64,000 nucleotides of DNA, taken from positions 16,154 to 80,153 of the forward strand of contig RXON01001583.1 in assembly GCA_009667805.1 (NCBI GenBank), in the 5' to 3' direction. This document shows positions 12,716 to 23,083 of the stretch, in pieces. The notes below the pieces were generated by a model. The model saw nothing but the letters and a program-made list of their open reading frames with translations. It was not told the origin of the DNA and searched no databases. The position numbers and the translations under genes were made by a program. Position 1 is the stretch's first letter. Each line of letters opens with the position of its first letter. The stretch is from Leptobrachium leishanense. Lineage: Eukaryota > Chordata > Amphibia > Anura > Megophryidae.

Positions 12716-13612
12716 GATCACCTCAATTCACAAATGTTTTAAAGAAATTAGTGAGCCCCAAAAAGACTTGCTGGCCTTGTGACAAGACACAGATGATCAC
12801 CTCAATTCACAAATGTTTTGTAGAAATTAGTGAGCCCCAAAATACTGCGTGGTACTGGATGTGTGACAAGACACAGATCATCTCAATTCACAAATGTTTT
12901 GTAGAAATTAGTGAGCCCCAAAATACTGCGTGGTACTGGATGTGTGACAAGACACAGATCACCTCAATTCATAAATGTTTTAAAGAAATTAGTGAGCCCC
13001 CAAAATACTGCGTGGTACTGGATGTGTGACAAGACACAGATCACCTCAATTCACAAATGTTTTAAAGAAATTAGTGAGCCCCAAAATACTGGGTGGTACT
13101 GGATGTGTGACAAGACACAGATCACCTCAATTCACAAATGTTTTGTAGAAATTTGTGAGCCCCAAAATACTGCGTGGTACTGGATGTGTGACAAGACACA
13201 GATCACCTCAATTCACAAATGTTTTAAAGAAATTAGTGAGCCCCAAAAAAACTTGCTGGCTGTGTGACAAGACACAGAAGATCACCTCAATTCGCAAATG
13301 TTTTAAACAAATTAGTGAGCCCCAAAATACTGCATGGTACTGGATGTGTGACAAGACACAGATCACACTCAATTCACAAATGTTTTAAAGAAATTAGTGA
13401 GCCCCAAAAAAACTTGCTGGCTGTGTGACAAGACACAGAAGATCACCTCAATTCACAAATGTTTTAAAGAAATTAGTGAGCCCCAAAATACTGCATGGTA
13501 CTGGATGTGTGACAAGACACAGATAATCTCAATTCACAAATGTTTTAAAGAAATTAGTGAGCACCAAAAAAACTTGCTGGCTGTGTGACAAGACACACAT
13601 CACCTAAATTCC
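12716..13612. repeat. 81-bp minisatellite, block 2 (about 11 units)
   Basis: The array of block 1 continues in the same orientation and phase after L2-B. Short-variant units lie near 12764, 13251, 13409 and 13574. It ends in unique hAT-A sequence at about 13612. Confidence 0.93.
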
Positions 13613-14038
13613 CTTATATTTGGTAGAAATGAAACCCCCCCAGACCCCCCCAGTAGCGTGGCAGACAGGCAGTAACAAGACACAACTATCTCCTCTGAAA
13701 TCTCCTCTGAAATGCGTGCAGAAACGTGCGTGGAAACGTTATATAGTGTGCTGCGGGATTTAGCTCTGTGAGCCCATGATTGGGCAAAATTTGCCCAATC
13801 AGGACTCTGAGCCATGATTGGCATAGTGTTGAACCTGTCTTGCACCAGACCTGTGGTCAGGTGCAAGGCTGTAGCCAATTACGAGCTTCAGGTCAGTGGG
13901 AAAATGCATTGTGGTCCATTGTGGTCGAACATGCAGCGAACACCCGGAAATGTTCGGTGTTCGCGATCTAATCGAACAGGCTAAGTTCGGGTCAAACTCC
14001 GAACCGTCCGAACCGAACAGCTCATCCCTACTCACCAG

Positions 14039-14662
14039 AAGATCTCTAAGTGCTCACTTTGAAGACTTGCACTTAGAAGGCTTCAAAAGCTCAATCAGAC
14101 AAGTTAATATCCCCAAGCTTTATATAATCACCTAAGTACACCTCCCCCAGCAAGGCGTGGACAAGCTAAACCTCTTAGCAAATAGCCCCCAATTGATTTC
14201 AATTCTATGCTAATCAGTATGAAAATGAGTCACCAGCCTACCCTAATTTACTCACCAGACTTAATTTAAAACCTTAAAATGAATAGAAAAGATCTGTTTG
14301 AAACAAAAATCAAAATCACTCACCAGAAGATCTCTAAGTGCTCACTTTGAAGACTTGCACTTAGAAGGCTTCACAAGCTCAATTAGACAAGCTAATATCC
14401 CCAAGCTTTATATAGTCACCTAAGTACACCTACCCCAGCAAGGCGTGGACAGGCTAAACATCTTAGCTAATAGCACCCAATTGATTCGAATTCTATGCTA
14501 ATCAGTATGAAAATGAGTCACCAGCGTAACCTAATTTACTCACCAGACCTAACTTAAAACCTTAAGATGAATAGAAAAGATCTGTTTGAAACAAAAATCA
14601 AAATCCCTCACCAGAAGATCTCTAAGTGCTCACTTTGAAGACTTGCACTTAGGAGGCTTCAC
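14039..14662 (-). repeat. 288-bp LINE-A 5' monomers, units 3 to 5
   Basis: The 288-bp array continues after hAT-A, with unit starts at 14042, 14330 and 14618. The fifth unit stops after about 45 bp at 14662, where unrelated sequence begins. That is the 5' end of LINE-A or a later breakpoint. Units differ by scattered substitutions only. Confidence 0.85.
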
Positions 14663-16080
14663 AATGCAAGATGTCATTCACAGGGTTCACATTATGAGAT
14701 GTGTGGCCGGATTGAATGCAAATAACTGGGAGGGACCTGATATGGAAGATTTCACTGCTTGTATGAGAAAACGATTGTTAAGATGTGTGTCAGTGGAAAT
14801 GAAAGCTTCCATTTTTTTATTGCTTAAAACTGAAAAAATTCACCAGCTGACGTCCTTGCTGGCTGAGATCTTTGAGTTAAATACCAAAACCAAAGTGTGT
14901 AAAACTGACTTGATGGAGAAGGTAGCTAGGAGTGAATGTAGGAAATATAAAGTGCAAATGTCTAGATGGCAAGTATGGCATAAATTGATAAGACCAGGTG
15001 TGCGTAAGAATGAAATTGATGGCATTCCCACAGCATAGCTAATTAAGAGATGGAATAGAATCTGAGCACGTACTGATAGAGTTTCCCCGATACAGCCCTG
15101 GTCCAACTTCCATTATCCTAGACACCCTGTACCCCTTCATGAAAAGAGCAGCTGGTGGAGAGCCCCGCCATCACCTTCTAGGGGTCCTGATTCCCATGAA
15201 TGCAAGGAATGGGGGAACAGATCATTTGTGAGTGTGGACGAAAGAATGGCAAAGGCTCTGCGCAATCCCAGGGTTAAAAGTGGACTCTGTGCAGGGTGCA
15301 CAGATGCAGCCCCAGTCAAAGTGTCTTCAGGCACCAAGGTAGTCGCCAAAAGTGAAACACATATTACTGTGCCTCCAGGACTGCTTTTGGGAAATGGGAA
15401 TTTGAATAGAGACAGTGCGAAAAGTGTTAGTTAGAATTGTTCACCTGTGGTTCATTTGCCCACCATGCCGGGTAGCCTGATGCAAAACCGACTCCCAGAG
15501 AGACTGGAAAAGATAATAACTCTAACAAGTTGGCTGGGAGAACAAACTGTACATGGAAACCCAAAGGATTACAATTTGCCAAACAAAGCCGCCACAGACA
15601 AGCATGCCAAAATTAAGGATTTTATTCCAGAACCTGTCCCAGAACAGAGGAAAGCAAAGACCAGTCTTACCCATGGGACTATTCTCCAGAGAATGGAGAG
15701 CTGTCAAAGTCCAGTTAAGGCTACTAGTCTGAAAGAAAAACAAAGTGACCAGATACAGAGGAACTGTGAGACAGACTTTATTCCGTCGGGGCATGTGATT
15801 GCCCACCTAAAAGTCTTTGATTTAATGGAGAAAAGCAAACTGAAAGCCTGTTCCACCTGCGCATACGTGGAGAAGTGGCATTTGACCAATAAAGGCCAAG
15901 AAAATTGTGTCGCCCATAGATAAAATAGAGACTTTGTTCTGTCAAACAATGTGAATGCTTGTGTAAAAGACAATGTGGAGAAGTTGCCTGTGACTAATAA
16001 AGCCCAAAATGACTGCAGTGAACAAAGAACTGGCAATGGGCAGAAGAATAATTTAAGTGCAAGGAGAGATGCCAATCACT
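14663..16080 (+). pseudogene. unidentified coding remnant, possibly gag-like
   Basis: Three successive plus-strand frames (about 14664-15038, 15228-15434 and 15447-15923, with a short continuation at 15951) read like one decayed protein. The first part is helical and cysteine-poor (MQDVIHRVHIMRCVAGLN, then LLAEIFELNTKTK and MSRWQVWHKLI). The later parts are Lys/Gln-rich with scattered cysteines (LCAGCTDAA, then LKACSTCAYVEKWHL). I do not recognise the family. A helical N-terminal half followed by a basic, Cys-containing tail would fit a retroelement gag, but no zinc knuckle is convincing. It begins exactly where the LINE-A monomers stop. Confidence 0.4.
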
Positions 16081-16521
16081 ACCCTTCTTTCTCTTCCTAC
16101 TACTCTACACTACTCTTCTCTTCTTTCTGTTGTCCATGCTTAGTGTGGAACACACAGACACACAATGCAAAGACTAAGTGAACTTCTCTCCTTTTTATCT
16201 GCTTTCAGGTGTGATTTTTATATCACACCTGCTACTTGCCCCAGGTGAGTTTACAGGAGCATCACATGCTTGAAACAATCTTATTTATCCACAATATTGA
16301 AAGGGAGCCAAGAATTTTGTCCAGACCATTTTTGGAGTTTTGTGTGACATTATGTCCAATTTGCTTTTTTTCCTCCCTTTTTTTGTTTTGTTCAAATACA
16401 CACAAAGGGAATAAACATGTGTATAGCAAAAAAACATGTGCTACTGCAATACTTTTCTGTGAGAAATACTTGATTTTCTGGAAAAATGGCTGGGGTACCA
16501 ACAATTTCGGCCATGACTGTA
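16081..16521. mobile_element. Tc1-1, 3' end of a Tc1/mariner-like element
   Basis: The sequence ends in the inverse of a Tc1-type terminus (CCATGACTGTA at about 16511-16521, read outward as TACAGTCATGGCCGAAATTG) preceded by GGGGTACCAACAATTTC. A small palindrome, CAGGTGTGA...TCACACCTG, lies at 16206-16232. No transposase and no left terminus are seen, so this is a partial or non-autonomous copy. The left boundary is approximate. Confidence 0.6.
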
Positions 16522-16924
16522 TATATATCGAGTGTTATGTCAAAGAGGGAACTCTAGAGGCAGTGTGAGGCTTGTTGCCCTGTGTGGCTAGCTGACATCA
16601 TTAAGCCAGCCTACTATAGAGTGGTTACCTCATATGGTGACTCCCACTGAGATAAAGGTGTATACATTGTTGGTGGGAGGGATGCCACTCTGGTGGGGGG
16701 AGACAAGACTATAGTCCAACCCTGTTTTGATTCAACCAGGAGTTCCAGGAAGAGATCAGCCTCTTTGTGATTTGGCTTGGACCTGAGAACACATGGCTTG
16801 CCATGTGCTGCGTATTCCTGAGCTTGGTAAATGAATGTTGCTCTTGTTGATCTCTTTGTATATCAATGTACCTATGCTGAGTCTTTGTGTTATTGCAGTG
16901 TCCAGGGTTTAGTTCAATAATGTT
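16522..16924. other. unassigned 0.4-kb segment
   Basis: I recognise no coding frame or known terminus here. The segment resumes after PB-1 at 17829 (the flanking text reads through AATGTTTTA), so the piece of about 520 bp (16522-16928 plus 17829-17945) was one unit before PB-1 inserted. It could be an LTR of the unidentified element to its left, but no second copy is present to test this. Confidence 0.4.
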
Positions 16925-16928
16925 TTAA

Positions 16929-17824
16929 CCTCCCTGGCGGTATTCCCGAGTGTGACTCGGGGTTAAATTTCGCTACCGTGATCGGTAACCCTGAGCCACA
17001 CTCGGGCTGTATATACCCACCGCATCCTTTGCTCCCTCATCGTCTCCGCAGTCACCGCAGTGTGATGCGTGGCAGCCGGTGACTTTGCTTCCTGGTTCTG
17101 CTCCCTGCGAGTCACACGACGCAGGGGGGCGGGACCAGGCGGCAAATTCAAAACTGTACATAAAAAAAGTTACTGTAAAAAATACTGTAAAATAAATTTT
17201 GTGCAGTGCAGTGGGTGCTTAGATTCTTGTCCAGATGTACACTCCTTTGCCAATGAAATATACAGGACACTGGGAAACCAAAAAAAAAGAGTATTTTTTC
17301 TCAAAGCAGCTTTACAGCAATAAAAGGCAAATAAAAATCATTTGTAAAATGTAATAAGGCATTGCGATAAAAGTTTTGCTGGTGGATCTTGGCAAACACC
17401 AGCGAAACTTGTTTTGCAAAGCCGTATTACACTTTACAAATGATTTTTATTTTCCTTTTACTGCTATAAAGCTGCTTCGAGAAAAAATACTCTTTTTTTG
17501 GTACCCCCGTGTCCTGTATATTTCATTGGCAAAGGAGTCCACATCTGCACAGGAATCCCAGCACCCAGAGGAAAGAGGCATGTTTTTTGTTTGATTATAT
17601 TATTGAATATGATTTATTTCCATTGTTTTGGGATAATAAATTATTATTTCGTGTTTCAAACCTTCTCTGACTCCATGTGTTTACTAGACTCTTGCTTGCA
17701 CGGATTTCAGTGAGTTATTCCTACAGAATACAGGCTTACTATATAAAAAAAACACATTTTCTTTCCAAAAAGATTGAAACGCTTTTAGACACAAAATTTT
17801 GGAAAAATTAGACCGCCAAGGAGG
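16929..17824. mobile_element. PB-1, piggyBac-type TTAA MITE
   Basis: The element is flanked by TTAA at 16925-16928 and 17825-17828. Its ends are CCTCCCTGGCGGT and the inverse ACCGCCAAGGAGG. TTAA duplication with C-rich termini fits the piggyBac superfamily. It has no transposase. The centre is a long near-perfect foldback (listed separately). Length is 896 bp. Confidence 0.85.
17232..17545. repeat. about 150-bp-arm hairpin inside PB-1
   Basis: The left arm (about 17238-17385) starts ACTCCTTTGCCAATGAAATA and the right arm (about 17395-17541) is its inverse, ending TATTTCATTGGCAAAGGAGT. The arms match over most of their length with a short loop near 17390. If transcribed, this would form a long double-stranded RNA hairpin. 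Confidence 0.85.
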
Positions 17825-18342
17825 TTAATGTTTTATATTTCTGTTTATCTTATTTATTTTTAAGTAAAACCATTATAACCATCAATTTCTCACGCTATTG
17901 CCTGGTATTACCTTCATTTTAAATAGATTTTTCATTACAGTTAGCAATCAAGCAATTAGGCTAAAAAACATTTGTAGAGTGTATAATTCAAGGCGGAATT
18001 GGAATATAAACATAATGATGTGATATTAAAAGGTGATATTAAAAACAAATGGAGGGGTGTATAAAGATTCATACTTTGAAAAAACCTTGGCTATTCAATC
18101 AAAGAGAGAAAATATGCGATTCATTCTAATGCCACATGTGCTTTATGTCGATATCAACCGATCTATGCAGATACATATGGTGAAAGGGAGAAAGTAAACT
18201 GAGAGCAAAATCTCAAAGCTTATTCATCTTTTTTCAAGCATTGTATATATATGTATATATTCTTGTAATTTTATATTTTTGTACATTAGTACCGTGTCAA
18301 TGTTATTTCTGGACAATCGTCACGTGGAGCCCCCATATTATT

Positions 18343-18600
18343 TCGAAAGACAAAAATGCATAAAGAGTCACACATTCCATTTGTGTCTAAGTTTATTCAG
18401 GCAAGTAGATCGATCAATCAGATTCGTGAGAAGACATTGGCAGATCCTACAGAAAGCATATAGTGAAATTTCGTTCTTTTAGGTTGCTCCCATGTTCGCC
18501 CACAAGAGAAACAGGAACTTGGGGGATTCCCTCGTTAGGGCAGATGTGGGATTGCTAAAAAAGAACCATCTCTAACTTTCTCTAGCGCCAAAAAAACATG
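18343..18600 (+). pseudogene. PLE-1 reverse transcriptase C-terminal remnant
   Basis: Across two frames the segment gives RFVRRHWQILQKAYSEI and then, after a shift at about 18480, a stretch resembling FAHKRNRNLGDSLVRAD. The pattern KHWxIL followed by an RRxxNLxDxLVR block is the conserved linker after the RT domain of Penelope-like elements. The upstream RT palm is absent. Confidence 0.6.
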
Positions 18601-18639
18601 GGACTTTTCCCTGTTTACATTGTGTGTCATTGTGTGTCA

Positions 18640-18953
18640 TTCCATCTGGACGTTGCTTCACAGTGCAGATGGAATATGACCCAAAACATACTGCAAAAGC
18701 AACCAAAGAGTTTTTGAAGGGACAGAAGTGGAATGTTATGCAATGGCCAAGTCAATCACCGGCCCTGAATCCCATTGAGCATGCATTTCACTTGCTGAAG
18801 ACAAAACTGAAGGGAAAATGCCCCAAGAACTGAAGACAGTTGCAGTAGAGGCCTGGCAGAGCATCACCAGGGATGAAACACAGCGTCTGGTGATGTCTAT
18901 GCATTCCAGACTTCAGGCTGTGATTGACTGCAAAGGATTTGCAACCAAGTATT
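18640..18953 (+). pseudogene. Tc1-like transposase, C-terminal third
   Basis: The protein carries EYDPKHTAKATKEFLKGQKW, VMQWPSQSPALNPIEH and FHLLKTKLKGK. After a frameshift near 18830 it carries the usual end (VMSMHSRLQAVIDCKGFATKY-like in the shifted frame). NDPKHT (here YDPKHT) contains the second catalytic Asp, and the E of PIEH is the third residue of the DD34E triad. The N-terminal paired domain and first Asp are missing. Confidence 0.85.
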
Positions 18954-18955
18954 AA

Positions 18956-20635
18956 CCCCTTAAGGACCGCTGACGTACCCTGTACGTCCTGTCCACGGGT
19001 CTCCCTTAGACCCGCGGATGTACAGGGTACGTCAGCGGCGCCTAATCCCCCTCCCGCCCGATACTTACCTCCCTCGCTGGATCCCTCGGCGATCTGGCAG
19101 GGAGGAAGCCTGCCCATGTGATTTACATGGGCAGGCGAGGTTGATGATGTCACCACGCTGCGTGGTGACGTCATCAGCAGGCGTCCCCATGCAAATCAAT
19201 GGAGGGGAGGGGGGCTCATTCGGAGCCCTTTATCTCCCCAACCATTAAAGCTAGGGAGATGCTTTTTGCACCGCTGAAAAGGGGAGAGTCTCCCCTTGTC
19301 AGCGGTGTATGGCATTAACCTTTTCACTGCCGAATCGCGTTTTGGCACTAATTGGCGCCAAAACGCGATTCGAACCTGGAGGGGGGCTGACATCTTGGAT
19401 GTCAGCCAAGCCTCCAGCTCCCCCCCACCCATTGACAACCTCACCATATGTGTGAGGATGTCAGTGGGCCAGTTAACCATCTAGCTGCCATGTAGAGATA
19501 AGGGGATCCTAAGGATCCCCCTATCTCCCGATCCATGGCAACTAGATGGTCATATTTGACATCATTTGAAAGGCCTGATCATGGCCTTTCCAATGATACC
19601 AAACATGACCAGGTTTGGTTTAAAAAAATATTAAAAAAAATAAATAAATGAAAAGAAAATAATAAAAAAATTAAATAAAATAAAAAAATGTTTTGTTTTT
19701 TTTAAATTTTTTGTCTGGGGGGGTTAATTAAATAGGACCTAGGCTGTCATCTCAAAATAATTAGCACAAAATGGTCAGAATGAGCGCAGCGCACATAGGT
19801 GAACTGGCTCAGCAGTGAAAGGGTTAAAAAGCAAAAACATGTAAAAATTGGGTATTTCTATTCTCGGGACAAAATTTTGAAACTATTTAGCCGAGGTCTT
19901 TATTGGTGGTTGTAGATTTTGGGGATTAAATTACGAAAAAGTGTGTTTTTACCATTTTTTCATCATATTTCATATTTTTATTGTAGTAAATTATTGGATA
20001 TGATGGAAATAATGGTATTTCTAGAAAGTCCATTTAATGGCGGGAAAAAGGGTGTTTAATATGTGTGGGTTGACTAAACGAGTAAGAGGAAAATTTGACC
20101 TAAACACTAACAGTGCAGAAACGTAAAAACAGCAGCGGTCACTAAGGCTGGTGTCAGACGAGCGTGATTTCTACGGACTGTACGTGCGTGCAGTACGGAC
20201 ATCGTCAGTACGGATGACGCAGTAGTGGTCACACAGTCCGTTTTTTCACTGAAGTTATTTTTTGACGGATGTAGGAGGGGAAAATAAATTACAATGAAAA
20301 AACATTCTGTCCGTCAAAAATGCTGGACGTATAAATGCAGTCCGTCTGACCATGCTCCATCACTCACACACAAAGCTATGCAGACGTTGTGGACGCAGCG
20401 CACTCCGCACGTCCGTTCTAGCAGTATTACGTTCTTGCCTAACCTGCGTCCGTTTGCCGCGGCCGTTGTGCGTCCGCAGTTCAGTGCGGACGTACTTCAT
20501 GTGTCAGGCTCCAATGGACTTTCTTTCATGCTATCACGGACGTACTTTTAGGCGCAATCACGGACGTGAACACTACGCTCGTCTGACACCAGCCTTAAGG
20601 ACGGATTTGTGTAAAACCGCCCGGTCACTAAGGGG
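18956..20635. mobile_element. PB-2, piggyBac-type TTAA element
   Basis: It is flanked by TTAA (18952-18955 and 20636-20639). The ends are CCCCTTAAGGACCGC and the inverse of CCCCTTAGTGACCGG. Near the left end, 19-bp arms CCGCTGACGTACCCTGTAC (18967-18985) and its inverse (19020-19038) form a hairpin. No transposase is present. Harb-1 (20146-20595) is inserted near the right end. PB-3 (51702-52918) is the same family in opposite orientation and shares the hairpin. Confidence 0.87.
20146..20595. mobile_element. Harb-1, PIF/Harbinger-type MITE
   Basis: The termini GGCTGGTGTCAGACGAGCGT and its inverse are flanked by TAA on both sides (20143-20145 and 20596-20598), the 3-bp TWA-type duplication of PIF/Harbinger. 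Comparison with PB-3 shows that the host sequence CACTAA...GGACGG is continuous once it is removed. Non-coding. The termini resemble those of the autonomous element at 53959-56699. Confidence 0.85.
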
Positions 20636-20893
20636 TTAAGAAGGGAAAGTTTGATTTATGATTATTATTCTGTCCCATTACCTTTGGTCTCTTAACAAGT
20701 GGGAGGCACATCTGCAAACTGCTGTAAGTCCTACACCGTTCACCTGAGTTGGATGTATATACCCTCAAATTAAAGCTGACAGTCTGCAGTTACAGCACAT
20801 TGTGTTTGTTTCATTCCAACTCCATTGGGGTGATGTATAGAGCCAAAGATGTTAGAATTGTGTCCATGTCCCAATATTTCTGGACCTGACTGT

Positions 20894-21112
20894 AAGTCCA
20901 CAATTCGAACCAAACAATTAGAACTACCTGTGGCGGTGCATTTTCATAATTGCTCCCACAGTGTAGCTCTACTACGCTTTCAAGTAGTAGATCATGTCTC
21001 ACCCCTCAGACGTGGGGGTGATAGAACTCGCTTATTGAAATGTAAAGAAAAAAAGTGGATACATAAACTTGATACTCTATGGCCAAAGGGGCTTAACAGA
21101 GAATTTGATTGA
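20894..21112 (+). pseudogene. PLE-1 endonuclease C-terminal remnant
   Basis: The frame gives VAVHFHNCSHSVALLRFQVV, VSPLRRGGDRTRLLK, KWIHKLDTLWPKGLNREFD and a stop at 21109. This is the end of a Penelope-type GIY-YIG endonuclease: the HF...H block, an RGGDR segment and the W..L.TL.P.GLN...D tail. PLE-2 and PLE-3 show the equivalent tail (DTLIPRGLNKEFE in PLE-3). The GIY-YIG core itself was lost at the Tc1-2 junction. Confidence 0.75.
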
Positions 21113-21689
21113 AATGTATGCTTTTGAGTTCTTCCATTCATTTTTACTTGTACTCTTATGCTTATGAAATAATGTTGTTTTCATTTTCTGTCTCCCTAGG
21201 ATGGCGACATGTGTCCCCCACATCTATGGGGGCTCCACGTGACGATTGTCCAGAAATAACATCGACACGGTACTAATGTACAAAAATATAAAAATACAAG
21301 AATATATGATATGTACAATGCTTGAAAAAAGATATAATTAATAAGCTTGGAGATTTTGCTCTCAGTTTACTTTCTTTACTTTCTCACTTTTACCATATGT
21401 ATCTGCATAGATCGGTTGATATCAACATAAGAGCACATGTGGCATTAGAATGAATCGCATATTTTCTCTCTTAGATTGAATAGCCAAGGTTTTTTCAAAG
21501 TATGACTCTTTATACACCCCTCCATTTGTTTTTAATATCACCTTCTTTTAATATCACATCATTATCTTTATATTCCAATCCCGTCTTGAATTATATACTC
21601 TACACATGTTTTTTAGCCTAATTGCTTAATTGTTTAATGAAATTAGTATGTTAGCAATCACATGCAGTATATATATAGAGGGATTGGAC

Positions 21690-21735
21690 TTGTGTGTATT
21701 TGTATGATTAAGACCTTTGGGTCGAAACGTCACAT
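21690..21735 (+). ncRNA. degenerate hammerhead-like motif, PLE-1
   Basis: TGATTA (21705-21710) is followed by a stem AGACC/GGGTC and then GAAACGTC (21724-21731). The order and spacing match the hammerhead-like motifs of PLE-2 and PLE-3, but the first core box is not canonical and stem I is weak. It is probably inactive. Confidence 0.35.
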
Positions 21736-21806
21736 GTCTTGTTTTATGGGGTTTGCTGTCCCCGAATAAAATTTCTATTTCCACTGGAGATCCCACTTTC
21801 TTCATT

Positions 21807-22056
21807 TCTAGATGTGACCGCCGGCGTCTGGCTCAATGGAGTCCTATGGACTCCATTGAGTGGGTGTTTGCGGCTGGGCTCAGTGCTGCCGCGAGCATCG
21901 CGGGGCCGTAGCGCGCGTAAACAATACAGGCAGCTTTTTAAGCGCCTGCATTGTAATTCCACGCTAAAACGGGGCGGTAGGGAGAAACCTGCAGGTGCAG
22001 TTTTTCCTCCATACCGCCTCTGTTTTAGCGTGGAGATCGTAATGCGGCCCATAGAG
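21807..22056. repeat. Repeat B, copy 1
   Basis: The segment from GTGACCGCCGGCGTCTGGC to GGAGATCGTAATGCGGCCC matches the sequence that flanks the Harbinger element near 53.9 and 56.8 kb, in opposite orientation. It contains two internal palindromes: ATGGAGTCCTATGGACTCCAT, and CACGCTAAAACGGGGCGGTA with an inverse partner ending TAGCGTG. I cannot assign a superfamily. Confidence 0.7.
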
Positions 22057-23042
22057 AGCTTTCAACTCTCATGGGTATGCACCCCTCCCTGTTCACGGGT
22101 GTGTCCCACCATGACAGTCTATAAAGGCCAGTGCCTGCTGGGGAGCTCCAGGGTGAGTTGATCCTGTAAATGCAGATACGGTCAAGTTTGATAGGACCTG
22201 TCAACGATGGGGTACATTGGCGACTGACTGTGACATGCGTAAGCAAACTATGATCATACTTTGTGAACTGAATCACCATCATTTTTTACCTCAGTCAGGT
22301 TTTTTGAACTTTTGAAATGTGTTTTTTTTTTGCAGAAAATGGTGGAAGAAGTGCTCTTTTCTGGTGTTTTGTATTAAATGTCTTAGATGCACCCGCTGTT
22401 GATGAAAGTTTAGGTTGAGTGCAAGCCCCCTGTGGTTTTGTCAATAAAATGGAGTGCTCTTTCTTGGTGTTTTGTATATTGTGTAGGGGATCAGTCTCAA
22501 TATAGAGGCAAACTCGCAGTCGCTTCAAAAAATGCCAGCTTTAATTTTCAGACAGCCATCATAAAAAAAGAGAAACAAAAAGGTTGCAGGCATCCAGCCA
22601 AAATCAATTGATAGGAACAAATAAAAGTCCGCTCCACTGAGCCTTACTGGTTAGTTCATGACAGTCCTCTAAGCTGGGTTGGCTTCTTCCAAGGGAACAG
22701 TTTATAGTTCATCCATAGAACCCTGTCTCACAGACAGTTTTTTTTATTCTCCTAACACAGGAGTTGCTGCATTCAGCACACCATCTCTCCATGCACTGAG
22801 ACACACACAGTGCTAGGTGCAGCTGCACATTAAATGAATCCCTCTCCCACCCAGAGCTAATTAAACTCCTTGTAACACCAGCTCCAGAATCTGTTCTACC
22901 CATACAAGCTAAAGAGCTATTGGTCTTTACCTTCATATCTATACTAGCAGTACCTTAGATAATGAATCTAAGCATTTGTGGAGGAATGTATCTGCCATCT
23001 ATCACTTTTCCTGCCACCCTGGCAGGTTCTACTGGCACTCTG
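22057..23042. other. unassigned segment
   Basis: I see no supported gene or element boundary. A near-identical block (AGTGCTCTTT, then GGTGTTTTGTAT) occurs twice at about 22350 and 22450, suggesting an old local duplication. The rest is ordinary mixed sequence. Confidence 0.4.

Positions 23043-23078
<36 letters not shown>
23043..23078. repeat. (TA)n microsatellite
   Basis: About 16-18 TA dinucleotides lie immediately before the gypsy-1 5' LTR. Confidence 0.95.
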
Positions 23079-23080
<2 letters not shown>

Positions 23081-23083
23081 GTA

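Larger units (their letters stand above)
3640..14030 (-). mobile_element. hAT-A, large autonomous-type hAT transposon
   Basis: The termini are TAGGGATGAGC (3640) and its inverse GCTCATCCCTA (14030), flanked by an exact 8-bp TSD, CTCACCAG (3632-3639 and 14031-14038). It sits inside the LINE-A monomer array. Both ends are packed with GTTCG/CGAAC motifs, likely transposase-binding sites. The gene is a minus-strand hAT transposase (6480-9788). Non-coding cargo is a 140-bp tandem repeat, an 81-bp minisatellite and two inserted L2 elements. Related copies lie at 38937-47377 and 40994-42937. Confidence 0.93.
18640..20893 (+). mobile_element. Tc1-2, 5'-truncated Tc1-like transposon
   Basis: The right terminus is ATATTTCTGGACCTGACTGTA (20873-20893), the inverse of a TACAGTCAGGTCC-type Tc1 end. 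The left part starts inside the transposase gene, so the 5' half is missing. PB-2 (TTAA at 18952-18955 and 20636-20639) is inserted just after the transposase stop region. Tc1-like 3' UTR resumes at 20640. Confidence 0.82.
17946..21790 (+). mobile_element. PLE-1, Penelope-like element with inverted terminal arms
   Basis: The right-hand sequence (21224-21640) reappears inverted on the left (17946-18342). Between them are a plus-strand RT tail (from 18345) and GIY-YIG endonuclease tail (to 21111). The 3' end holds a hammerhead-like motif near 21705-21731 and AATAAA at about 21766. Inverted, partly duplicated terminal sequences are characteristic of Penelope-like elements. Tc1-2 at about 18640-20893 interrupts it and appears to have replaced the middle of the coding region. 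Confidence 0.78.

Noticed and set aside
9870..13612. Long open frames of repeated [18 protein letters not shown] peptides
   Set aside because: They follow from an 81-bp tandem repeat whose period is divisible by 3, are open in more than one frame and have no start context or domain. Described as a minisatellite only.
9870..13612. CRISPR-like array of direct repeats
   Set aside because: Units are contiguous with no unique spacers, and the context is a vertebrate hAT transposon.
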